Shown: one piece after another, positions 1 through 5,640 of the stretch
Numbering within the stretch: position 1 is the stretch's first letter
Layout: every line of letters starts with the position of its first letter
From: F23-B02 sp963629425
GTDB lineage: Bacteria; Bacillota; Clostridia; Oscillospirales; Oscillospiraceae
Direction: 5' to 3'
Length of the DNA stretch: 11,121 bases
Assembly (NCBI GenBank): GCA_963629425.1
Contig: CAVGIU010000052.1
Span: 1-11,121 of the forward strand
Made by a program: the position numbers and the translations under genes
Notes under the pieces: model-generated
Seen by the model: only the letters and a program-made list of their open reading frames with translations
Database searches by the model: none
Told to the model about the DNA's origin: nothing

Positions 1-28
1 ACATTGTATCAATTCGGTGTTCCTGATT

Positions 29-114
29 TGGTGCCGGTGGCCGGACTCGAACCGGCACGACGCAAGCATCAGAGGATTTTAAGTCCGCCGTGTCTACCAT
101 TCCACCACACCGGC
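29..114 (-). tRNA. tRNA-Leu (anticodon UAA)
   Basis: On the minus strand the sequence folds as a class II tRNA. The acceptor strands GCCGGTG and CACCGGC pair fully, the discriminator is A, and the terminal CCA is encoded at 31-29. The anticodon loop CTTAAAA gives anticodon UAA. The long variable arm (GATGC/GCGTC with a TT loop) is typical of leucine tRNAs, and the T-arm is GCCGG-TTCGAGT-CCGGC. One oddity is a C-U mismatch at the second pair of the anticodon stem (GCGGA against TCCTC). The gene has its own promoter just upstream at 127-155. No terminator can be seen in the 28 bases left before the window edge. Confidence 0.97.
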
Positions 115-126
115 AAATTCTCAATT

Positions 127-155
127 ATTTTATCATTGTGCCGTCGAATTGTCAA
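127..155 (-). promoter_or_regulatory. Sigma-A-type promoter of tRNA-Leu
   Basis: On the minus strand there is a perfect -35 TTGACA (155-150), a 17-base spacer and a -10 TAAAAT (132-127). The mature tRNA begins 12 bases past the -10 box, so the transcript would carry only a few leader bases for RNase P to remove. Box sequences and spacing match the promoter of the tRNA-Ala unit at 9266-9294. Confidence 0.85.
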
Positions 156-177
156 TAATTCCGAACACCGCGGACAT

Positions 178-206
178 CCCTGCGAGCATAAAATGCAGGG
201 AGGTGA
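178..206 (+). promoter_or_regulatory. RBS of the ATPase gene, within an inverted repeat
   Basis: The Shine-Dalgarno run GGGAGGTGA (198-206) sits a few bases before a TTG codon at 212 and decides the start of the downstream gene. A short inverted repeat, CCCTGC (178-183) and GCAGGG (195-200), overlaps the first bases of this site. In mRNA it could form a six-pair stem next to, or partly over, the ribosome binding site. The site is clear; the regulatory role is only inferred. Confidence 0.6.
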
Positions 207-211
207 GGCAA

Positions 212-1261
212 TTGAATGTGAATTATTTTCTCAGTGCAAACTCCCGCTCAGGATTTTATTCGCTTTACGGCGGCTTCTGCCGCGGCAAGGGAGACTTTCT
301 GCATCTTATAAAGGCCGGCCCCGGCGGCGGGAAATCAGGCTTCATGCGGCGCGTTGCTTCTGCCGCATCCGAGCACGGTTATGACACCGAGTGCGTCCTG
401 TGTTCTGGCGACCCGGATTCGCTCGATGCAGTGTACATACCCGAGCTCCGACTCGGGTTCATGGACGCCACAGCGCCGCATGCCTGCGAGCCTGAAAATT
501 TCGCATATAATTCTGATTATGTAAACTTAGGCCACTTTTGTGAGAGAATAAGCGATCCGCGCATCGAGCGCTCCACGGCAGCCTACCGCGCCATGTACAA
601 AACGGCCTATGCCTATCTCAGAGCGGCAGGGAGCATTGAACGTGCGGAGATACCGGGACTGATAAGTGCAGATACGATCGAAAAGGTTAAAAAACGCGCT
701 CGGAGCACCGCGCTGCGTGAGCTTGGCAGCAGCACATGTGGGAGTGCTGTCGAGCCGCGCGAAAAACTGCGCTTTGTTCGATGCATAAGCTGCAGGGGCG
801 AGCTTGCGCTGATAGATGACGTTAAAATGTTATGTAAACGGATATATCTCCTCGACGATCGCTGCGGCCTTGCGGATGCATACCTTGCAGAGATGCGCTC
901 TGAGGCGAGAGCACGCGGTGCGGAGACGATACGCTGTCTTTCACCGCTGTGCCCGGAAAAACTCGATGCACTGCTGTTGCCTGAACACGGCCTGGGTTTC
1001 GTTTCGGCCTCGTCGATGGAGATATCCGAACCGTGGCGGCATGTGCGGCTGGATGCTCTCGTAGAGCCCGCTGCACTGCGGGTGCTGCGCTCGGAGCTCA
1101 GGCGGCGCGATAAGCTGCGCAGTGAGCTCACAGGCGAGGCGGTGCGCTGGCTTTCGCGCGCGAAGGAACATCATGATGAGCTTGAACATGTGTATAATCC
1201 ACACGTCGACTTTTTCGCACTGGATGCCTTCACAAATGAGACGATAAACAGATTTTTTTAA
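212..1261 (+). CDS. P-loop ATPase, PRK06851-like, with degenerate second ATPase half
   Basis: A 349-residue soluble protein. The start is set at TTG 212 because a strong ribosome binding site lies directly upstream; the earlier ATG at 149 has none and would add 21 unrelated residues. Walker A is GPGGGKS at residues 36-42, preceded by a hydrophobic strand (FLHLIKA), as in P-loop NTPases. The N-terminal half (about 29-87) and a later block (about 210-267) align almost without gaps and share the pattern LD-A-(hydrophobic)-P-E-x-x-LGF. The second copy reads LLDDRCGLADA where a P-loop should be, so nucleotide binding there is probably lost. The overall shape matches the poorly studied PRK06851 family of clostridial and bacillar ATPases, whose cellular role is unknown to me. 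The gene stands alone and is followed by a hairpin terminator. ATPase assignment is firm; family name is moderately sure. Confidence 0.85.
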   Translation: MNVNYFLSANSRSGFYSLYGGFCRGKGDFLHLIKAGPGGGKSGFMRRVASAASEHGYDTECVLCSGDPDSLDAVYIPELRLGFMDATAPHACEPENFAYNSDYVNLGHFCERISDPRIERSTAAYRAMYKTAYAYLRAAGSIERAEIPGLISADTIEKVKKRARSTALRELGSSTCGSAVEPREKLRFVRCISCRGELALIDDVKMLCKRIYLLDDRCGLADAYLAEMRSEARARGAETIRCLSPLCPEKLDALLLPEHGLGFVSASSMEISEPWRHVRLDALVEPAALRVLRSELRRRDKLRSELTGEAVRWLSRAKEHHDELEHVYNPHVDFFALDAFTNETINRFF

Positions 1262-1279
1262 TAATAAAATTGAAAGAAA

Positions 1280-1302
1280 CGGCTGAGGCTATGCCTCAGC
1301 CG
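1280..1302. terminator. Hairpin terminator between convergent genes
   Basis: A perfect 10-base-pair stem (CGGCTGAGGC 1280-1289, GCCTCAGCCG 1293-1302) with a three-base loop lies between the convergent ATPase and J-protein genes. On the plus strand it is followed by CAAATTTT, and on the minus strand by TTTCTTTC, so it can serve both directions. Confidence 0.85.
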
Positions 1303-1314
1303 CAAATTTTGATT

Positions 1315-1947
1315 TCAGCAGCACATACCGCCCCAAGGGGTCAGACACGAGCAGCACAGATACGAGGTGCAGCAGTCATCGCAGACGCAGCAGGAATTAT
1401 TGTAATTTCCGCTGTACTGCTGATAATACTGACCGTTATTCTCCAGCCTATTCAGAAGCTGGCGATAGTTCGGGTTGTCGGGATCTATCTCGACCGCGCG
1501 CTTTGCGTCCTCAAGTGCGTTTATCCTGTTGCCGAGGTACATATTCGCAACGGCGCTGAGATAGTACCAACGGCCGTCACGTTCGGCAAGCGGCACCTGC
1601 GATAGCGCCGTGAGCGCCTCGTTATATCTGCCGTTGCGTATGTAGTTTACCGCCGCGCGGCACTCCGCGCGCTCCTGAGGCTGCTCGTACGCTCCACCGA
1701 AGCCGGAAAATCCACCAAAGCCGCCGTAGCCGTTATTATATCCGCCGTAGCCGCCGGACTGACCGGCCTCGCCGCTTTTGATTTGGTCGTAGGCGGCGTT
1801 TATCTCATTCATCTTTGCCGCGGCCTCGGCGTTGCCGGGGTTGCGGTCGGGGTGATATTTCTTTGCAAGTTCTCTGTATGCTTTTTTTATTTCCTCGTCG
1901 CTCGCATTGCGCGAAACGCCGAGGACTTCATAGGGATCCCGCGCCAT
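1315..1947 (-). CDS. J-domain protein with TPR-like region and cysteine-rich tail
   Basis: A 210-residue protein. Residues 4-57 form a J-domain (DPYEVLGVSRNASDEEIKKA, then the HPD motif at 32-34), the module that stimulates ATP hydrolysis by DnaK/Hsp70. Next comes a Gly/Tyr/Phe-rich linker (about 63-87), then a TPR-like helical region (about 95-170: NYIRNGRYNEAL, then NRINALEDAKRAVEIDPDN). The tail holds ten cysteines between 186 and 210 (186, 187, 189, 192, 193, 198, 199, 201, 209, 210). It lacks the CxxCxGxG zinc domain and C-terminal substrate domains of true DnaJ, so it is a specialised co-chaperone. The start has a good AAGGAG site overlapping the stop codon of the upstream DUF5685 gene (13-base gap), which indicates co-transcription. 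The linker and tail suggest self-association, metal binding or membrane attachment, but none of this is shown. Confidence 0.9.
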   Translation of the reverse strand: MARDPYEVLGVSRNASDEEIKKAYRELAKKYHPDRNPGNAEAAAKMNEINAAYDQIKSGEAGQSGGYGGYNNGYGGFGGFSGFGGAYEQPQERAECRAAVNYIRNGRYNEALTALSQVPLAERDGRWYYLSAVANMYLGNRINALEDAKRAVEIDPDNPNYRQLLNRLENNGQYYQQYSGNYNNSCCVCDDCCTSYLCCSCLTPWGGMCC

Positions 1948-1960
1948 TCGGTACTGCTCC

Positions 1961-2785
1961 TTACTTACTGTCTGTTCCGTAGTGGCGGTCGAATTTTATC
2001 CACACGCCGCTGCACAGTATATTTTTTATTATGTCCGCATCCTGAACTATAGGCAGCCGCTCGAAGCTTTTGACGCAGTCAGCCAAGAGAAGTTCAAGGA
2101 TAGACCTGAATCGCTCACGCTCGTCGAGCCTGCCGTACAGGTAAACGAAGGGGTTATACTTATATGCTCTTTTGTCGCCTTTAAGATCGATGCACGCGTC
2201 CATGACATAGACAAATTGCCCGAGCGCCATGCCGAAGGCGCGCAGATCGTTCTGCCAGCGATCCTCGCGCATGACGAAAAGCTCCGCCATGAGCCTGCCG
2301 AAGGCCGTCGCCGCCGCATCGGCAGACGCATCCCGGCGTTCCTCAATATCCTTGAGCTCGGCCATCGACTGCTTTATTACCTTGCACTGGCGCGGATACT
2401 CTTCGCAGACCTTTTTATATGACTGCTCGAGAACTTTTGCCGAGGCCAGCGCCGGAAGGTTTATTTCATCGTTCCAGTCGTCCAAACAGTTAAGATACGC
2501 CAGCGCGACGTTCATATCCGCAGCATAGTCACTTATCTCCGACTGTAAAAATGCCCTTTGCCCGAGCGGGTGCGCGGGGCAGGGGGCGGAACCGCTGAGA
2601 TCATACGGCTCATACAGGGAGGACAGCAGCATGACGAGAAACGCCATGTCATATGTCAGTGTAAAGCGGGCAAAACTGCCGTGGCGCTCACTGAGACTGC
2701 GGCACAGGCCGCAGTAATACGCTTTATATCTCTGCCGCTGCCGCTCGTCAAGGGCGGAAAGATCCGCCGTTACAAAGCCGAACAT
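1961..2785 (-). CDS. DUF5685 family protein, helical, with two DxxxD motifs
   Basis: A 274-residue protein. The start is placed at ATG 2785 because AGGACCT lies just upstream and the family begins MFGFV; an in-frame ATG 45 bases earlier (2830) would overlap the neighbouring gene and adds unrelated residues. Visible motifs are YYCGLCRSLSERHG (Cys25, Cys28), CPAH (Cys69, His72), LNCLDDWNDE (102-107) and DACIDLKGDKRAYKYNPF (196-213). The Cys and His pairs could bind a metal. The sequence is predicted mostly alpha-helical, and the two acidic motifs resemble those of trans-isoprenyl and phytoene-synthase-type enzymes. That likeness is an inference. No signal peptide or clear membrane span is present. 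Only one base separates it from the zinc-ribbon gene upstream, so the two are translationally coupled. I recognise the family, not its function. Confidence 0.85.
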   Translation of the reverse strand: MFGFVTADLSALDERQRQRYKAYYCGLCRSLSERHGSFARFTLTYDMAFLVMLLSSLYEPYDLSGSAPCPAHPLGQRAFLQSEISDYAADMNVALAYLNCLDDWNDEINLPALASAKVLEQSYKKVCEEYPRQCKVIKQSMAELKDIEERRDASADAAATAFGRLMAELFVMREDRWQNDLRAFGMALGQFVYVMDACIDLKGDKRAYKYNPFVYLYGRLDERERFRSILELLLADCVKSFERLPIVQDADIIKNILCSGVWIKFDRHYGTDSK

Positions 2786-2786
2786 C

Positions 2787-3194
2787 TCAGGTCCTGCCGG
2801 TGAACGAGTTGCCGCACTTTTTGCACACAATGTTTATTTTGCCCTTGTGCCTGGGAACTCTCAGTGTGGTGCGGCATGCCGGGCAGGTGAAGAACTTATA
2901 GTCCTTGCGCTGAGCCCAGCGAACCTTTATCATTTCAAATTTGCCGCCGACGCTCATACGCATTCTCATATAGCGGTTGTTTTCTGCGCTTCGCTTATAT
3001 AAATTTCTTGACAGCATACGCGCATAGACTAGAATCAGCAGAACAAACGCGAGAAGCCATACGATCCTTGATAAGCGTGTTCCGTTAAACACCACGGCCA
3101 GTATCATCAAAACAAGGCTTACGATGGACAAGAATCTGTTGAGCTGATCGATGCCGCAGCGTCCGGCCATAAAGCGCGCAAATTTTTCTCTCAT
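2787..3194 (-). CDS. Two-TM membrane protein with C-terminal zinc ribbon
   Basis: A 135-residue protein. After a basic N-terminus there are two hydrophobic segments (about 21-37 and 43-59). A basic stretch and then a zinc ribbon follow, with CPAC at 104-107 and CKKC at 124-127, a four-cysteine metal site. The ribbon should face the cytoplasm if the two spans form a hairpin. The start ATG at 3194 has an AAGGTGA site nine to ten bases upstream. Its stop codon is one base from the DUF5685 start, giving an operon of this gene, DUF5685 and the J-protein. Zinc-ribbon membrane proteins of this kind are common hypothetical proteins in Clostridia. The ribbon may bind nucleic acid or protein; function unknown. 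Confidence 0.85.
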   Translation of the reverse strand: MREKFARFMAGRCGIDQLNRFLSIVSLVLMILAVVFNGTRLSRIVWLLAFVLLILVYARMLSRNLYKRSAENNRYMRMRMSVGGKFEMIKVRWAQRKDYKFFTCPACRTTLRVPRHKGKINIVCKKCGNSFTGRT

Positions 3195-3221
3195 GGAAAA
3201 GTCACCTTGATAGAACTGAAT

Positions 3222-3227
3222 ATTATA
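3222..3227 (-). promoter_or_regulatory. Possible -10 box before the zinc-ribbon/DUF5685/J-protein operon
   Basis: A TATAAT lies on the minus strand 28 bases before the ATG at 3194, at a usable distance. No convincing -35 box lies 17 bases upstream (GTGGCT), so the promoter is weak, activated, or not real. Expression could also come by read-through from the lipoprotein gene upstream, which has no obvious terminator. Confidence 0.35.
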
Positions 3228-3271
3228 ATAATTTATATTATCACAGCCACAGCCGAAATATATAAATTATT
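3227..3271. repeat. AT-rich 12-bp inverted repeat upstream of the zinc-ribbon operon
   Basis: AATAATTTATAT (3227-3238) and ATATAAATTATT (3260-3271) are perfect reverse complements. They flank 21 bases that contain CACAGC twice in tandem. The repeat overlaps the putative -10 box. As RNA it would be an AT-only hairpin without a G/C-rich stem, so it is a poor classical terminator. It could also be an operator for a dimeric regulator or simply AT-rich spacer DNA. Confidence 0.6.
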
Positions 3272-3281
3272 TGTTAATTCG

Positions 3282-4142
3282 TCAGCCTTTGACGTAACTC
3301 CATGTGTACTCGATGACGGCGTCCTGTTCACCGTCGCCCTGACTGCGGCTGCACTTTATAACATTGCCCGGTTCGTCGTATTCATATTCATTTTCCGTGA
3401 GGCTGATCGCCGCGCCGTCAGGGCCGTAAATGCCGACAGAAAGCTCATTCCCACGCTCATCATAGCCGTACTCTGTGCGGCTTATGAGGCTGCCGTCGGC
3501 AGTGGTCTGCTTCTGCGCAAGGCGGCCGTCATCGTCGTAGGTATAAGTTTCGACAGTTTCACTGTCTTCGAGCATATCCTGCCGAGTGAGCTTTGTCAGC
3601 TTACCTGCGTCTCCATATTCATACGCAATATCGCTTATGAGCTCGGAATTTTCAAAATACTTTTCGCTCACAAGGGTTTTGCCCTCATAGGCGTAGGCTG
3701 TGTAGGCGGTCACACTGCCGCCTATTACGTTCGACTCTTTCATCTTGAGCCCGGTCTCGTTATATTCGTACAAAACGCGGTACTCCTCGGTATACTCCTC
3801 GGGGCCATTCGCAACATAGCTTATCATCGTCTCGGCAAGACCGTCGGAGTTGAGGATGTATTCCTTATATCCGACGGGTTCATCGTTTATGCCGAGCGTC
3901 GTCTCCTTTACGAGGGCTCCGCTGCCGTCGTATTCGTATATCACGGTGTTGAATTTAAGACCGTTAGTGTTGTACCAAATTTCTTTCTCAAGCTTGCCCT
4001 CAGCCTTGTCGTATACGGAAAGATCCTGCGTGGGAGCAGGCGTGTTGCTTGGCTCGGCAGGGGTCGCGCCGCCGTCCTTCGTGCACGCGCAGAGCGCAAA
4101 GACGAGCACGGCGGCCAGTATTATGCTGATAGTCTTTTTCAT
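3282..4142 (-). CDS. YD-repeat (RHS-like) lipoprotein
   Basis: A 286-residue exported lipoprotein. The start is ATG 4142, giving MKKTISII then a hydrophobic stretch and the lipobox LCAC with Cys20 as the lipidated residue; AAAGGAT lies just upstream. An in-frame ATG nine codons earlier would spoil the signal peptide. After a Pro/Thr-rich tether (about 26-40) the rest is made of imperfect repeats of about 20 residues such as YEYDGSGALVKE, YEYNETGLKMKE, YTYDDDGRLAQK, YGYDERGNEL and YEYDEPGNV. These are YD-repeats, which form the beta-strand shells of RHS proteins and similar surface proteins. No RHS core motif or toxin tail is present, so this is a small stand-alone surface protein, probably carbohydrate- or protein-binding. 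It has its own promoter, and no clear terminator separates it from the operon downstream. Confidence 0.88.
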   Translation of the reverse strand: MKKTISIILAAVLVFALCACTKDGGATPAEPSNTPAPTQDLSVYDKAEGKLEKEIWYNTNGLKFNTVIYEYDGSGALVKETTLGINDEPVGYKEYILNSDGLAETMISYVANGPEEYTEEYRVLYEYNETGLKMKESNVIGGSVTAYTAYAYEGKTLVSEKYFENSELISDIAYEYGDAGKLTKLTRQDMLEDSETVETYTYDDDGRLAQKQTTADGSLISRTEYGYDERGNELSVGIYGPDGAAISLTENEYEYDEPGNVIKCSRSQGDGEQDAVIEYTWSYVKG

Positions 4143-4177
4143 ATTCGAGATCCTTTCGGTCGTTTGCATTTTCCGTG

Positions 4178-4206
4178 ATTATATCATGAAATACCGCGAA
4201 TATAAA
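4178..4206 (-). promoter_or_regulatory. Extended -10 promoter of the lipoprotein gene
   Basis: On the minus strand TGATATAAT is a full extended -10 element (TATAAT at 4183-4178). A weak -35 TTTATA (4206-4201) lies 17 bases upstream. Transcription would start near 4171, leaving about 28 bases before the ATG with its AAAGGAT site. Confidence 0.7.
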
Positions 4207-4611
4207 GAGTTTTTCGCTGTGCATAAAACAGTAGAAAATGCAGCGGAAAAATGCTATTGCCTTATCAATAACAATAGTAAACAGCAGAAAGCAATGTTGT
4301 TAACGAGTACGGTGCGTCAATGATAATGATAATATATCATCAGACGGACAAAATGTTTTTGGAATTTAACACGGATAATCCTGTTGCTGAAGCAAATGAC
4401 CGTGAAATGCCTAACGGAATATTATTCGAACAAAATGACAATGGCATCGGCATTGGCGGCAATATACAGATGGCCGTGTATCTGAGGGCGGGAAATTAAC
4501 ACAGAGACCCTTCGGATGGGCGAGGTAGAGGGGGCGATGAGCGGACTTTCAATCGACGTATCAGGGCTTCTGACCGTTATAGGTGCAAGCATCTTTGCCC
4601 GGCTTATATGA
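4207..4611. other. Gene-poor spacer with small doubtful reading frames
   Basis: About 400 bases between the lipoprotein promoter and the hairpin at 4612. The first part is noticeably more A/T-rich than the genes around it. On the plus strand three short frames follow one another: 45 codons from 4186, 59 codons from 4320 (its ATG overlaps the previous stop) and 24 codons from 4537 (hydrophobic, ending GLLTVIGASIFARLI, preceded by AGAGGGGG). None has a recognisable domain, and only the last has anything like a ribosome binding site. The stretch may be the remains of a decayed gene or untranslated DNA. Confidence 0.5.
4320..4499 (+). CDS. Doubtful 59-residue reading frame
   Basis: An ATG-to-TAA frame of 59 residues in the gene-poor spacer. 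It is acidic and Asn-rich, with NDNGIGIGGNIQM near the end. There is no Shine-Dalgarno sequence before the first ATG or before the internal ATG at 4353, no signal peptide and no family I recognise. It may be a fragment of a lost gene. Listed only because nothing else explains the stretch. Confidence 0.2.
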   Translation: MIMIIYHQTDKMFLEFNTDNPVAEANDREMPNGILFEQNDNGIGIGGNIQMAVYLRAGN

Positions 4612-4640
4612 AAAGACCGAGGTCAGTGACCTCGGTCTTT
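4612..4640. terminator. Perfect bidirectional hairpin terminator
   Basis: Two 14-base arms, AAAGACCGAGGTCA (4612-4625) and its exact complement (4627-4640), flank a single central base. This is a very stable stem with A/T ends, giving a T-tract in either direction. On the minus strand it directly follows the TAG stop of the PepSY gene at 4641 and ends in TTTTCATATAA. It would also stop any plus-strand transcript from the spacer. Confidence 0.9.
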
Positions 4641-4946
4641 CTAATCGTCAATATCCTTATCGAGTATCGCGCCGGTATAGGCTTCGATCTCGTACTCGTA
4701 TTCGAGTGCTATCGTGCGGAATCCAACGTCGTAATACCACACGCCATCATCAAGCTTGAGCTTGACATTCAATTTCGTCACCTGATTTTCGGCAAGGCGC
4801 GCATCGCTGAGGGCGATCTGCTGCGCCCGCTCATCGCCGATTAGAAGCTCATCGTCACGAGTCTGATAAATAAGATAGATAACTCCGCCGACTATAAGCG
4901 CCGCTATAAGGACGCAGATTATAAGTATTTTAATGCTTTTCTTCAT
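4641..4946 (-). CDS. Membrane-anchored PepSY domain protein
   Basis: A 101-residue protein. The start is ATG 4946 (MKKSIKILII), with GAGGAAAAGC directly upstream; in-frame sequence further 5' lies over the promoter and is not coding. Residues 5-27 form one membrane span or uncleaved signal anchor. The outside part is one PepSY unit: GDERAQQIALSDA (about 37-49), then KLKLDDGVWYYDVGF and EYEYEIEAYTGAILDKDID at the end. PepSY domains occur as inhibitors or regulators of extracytoplasmic peptidases and in cell-wall and sporulation-linked proteins; its partner here is unknown. It is a single-gene unit, with a strong promoter at 4975-5003 divergent from yceD and a terminator abutting its stop codon. 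Confidence 0.88.
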   Translation of the reverse strand: MKKSIKILIICVLIAALIVGGVIYLIYQTRDDELLIGDERAQQIALSDARLAENQVTKLNVKLKLDDGVWYYDVGFRTIALEYEYEIEAYTGAILDKDIDD

Positions 4947-4974
4947 GCTTTTCCTCACAATATTATGATAAAAT

Positions 4975-5003
4975 ATTATAGCATCTATGAGGCTGTTTGG
5001 CAA
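4975..5003 (-). promoter_or_regulatory. Strong promoter of the PepSY gene
   Basis: On the minus strand: -35 TTGCCA (5003-4998, five of six consensus bases), a 17-base spacer, and an extended -10 TGCTATAAT with TATAAT at 4980-4975. The start point would be near 4968, about 20 bases before the ATG. It points away from the yceD promoter 46 bases further on. Confidence 0.82.
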
Positions 5004-5048
5004 TATGCCTGTTTTTCTGCGCTTTTGATGGAAAAACAAATTTTTCGG

Positions 5049-5077
5049 TTGACAAGCCGGGCTTATTACACTATAAT
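5049..5077 (+). promoter_or_regulatory. Consensus sigma-A promoter of yceD-rpmF
   Basis: TTGACA (5049-5054), a 17-base spacer and TATAAT (5072-5077): both boxes are perfect and the spacing is optimal. The start point near 5084 leaves a leader of about 20 bases carrying GGAGAGG before the ATG at 5105. No attenuator is visible. Confidence 0.92.
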
Positions 5078-5104
5078 ATTCAAGCGACTGTGGAGAGGTG
5101 CGCT

Positions 5105-5596
5105 ATGCTGCTTGATTTACGACAGATAATTGAAGTTCCCGGGAAAAGTGTTCCGTTCAAGTGCGAGCTGAATACGGACGGGCTGGAATTTGAGTCAATC
5201 AAGGAGTATAATACCCCGCCCACGGCAGAAGGCAGAGTGTTTAATGAGGCAGGTATCCTGACACTCGAGGGTACCCTGACGGCCGAAATGACTTGCGTCT
5301 GCGACAGATGTGGTAAACTGTTCGACAGCAGCAAGGTGATGGACCTCCACGCCTTCATATCCGACAGAGAGTCTGAGGATCCCGAGGTCTTTGTTCTCGA
5401 CGGGGACGATCTTGATCTCGACGAAACGCTCTCGACCCTTTTCGTCCTTGACATGGAAACAAAGTTTCTGTGCTCGGAGGATTGCAAAGGTCTATGCTCC
5501 CGCTGCGGAGCCGATCTAAACCTTGGCCCCTGCGCGTGCGGGAAAGAAGTCGATCCAAGACTTGCTGTTTTGCAGCAGCTGTTGGATAGTGATTAA
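5105..5596 (+). CDS. yceD: YceD family (DUF177) protein, linked to 23S rRNA/ribosome metabolism
   Basis: A 163-residue protein. ATG 5105 is chosen because GGAGAGG precedes it and the start of transcription is predicted just upstream, which excludes in-frame codons further 5'. The central part has TCVCDRC (64-69). The C-terminal part has the family hallmark FLCSEDCKGLCSRCGADLN (121-139: Cys123, 127, 131, 134) and then CAC (143-145), cysteine pairs suited to zinc binding. An acidic segment lies at about 89-107. YceD/DUF177 proteins are almost always encoded next to rpmF and are tied to 23S rRNA or large-subunit accumulation; plants have a homologue needed for plastid 23S rRNA. It is the first gene of a two-gene operon, with rpmF 44 bases downstream. 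Confidence 0.93.
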   Translation: MLLDLRQIIEVPGKSVPFKCELNTDGLEFESIKEYNTPPTAEGRVFNEAGILTLEGTLTAEMTCVCDRCGKLFDSSKVMDLHAFISDRESEDPEVFVLDGDDLDLDETLSTLFVLDMETKFLCSEDCKGLCSRCGADLNLGPCACGKEVDPRLAVLQQLLDSD

Positions 5597-5640
5597 TAAT
5601 ATTTACGCTGATATGCAGCTATTTTTCAGGAGGTGTCACC

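Noticed and set aside
149..211. Earlier ATG start for the ATPase gene
   Set aside because: No ribosome binding site precedes it, and the codons up to 211 overlap the tRNA-Leu promoter and the Shine-Dalgarno run; TTG at 212 fits better.
3207..4178. 323-codon plus-strand frame opposite the lipoprotein gene
   Set aside because: The minus strand has signal peptide, lipobox, repeats, ribosome binding site and promoter; the plus frame has none of these.
4452..4478. DNGIGIG-like string resembling a histidine kinase G1 box
   Set aside because: No N box, G2 box or dimerisation segment is near it, and the frame is only 59 codons; most likely chance.
5078..5104. Riboswitch, T-box or L32 autoregulatory leader before yceD-rpmF
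   Set aside because: The predicted leader is only about 20 bases and shows no stem or T-box sequence.
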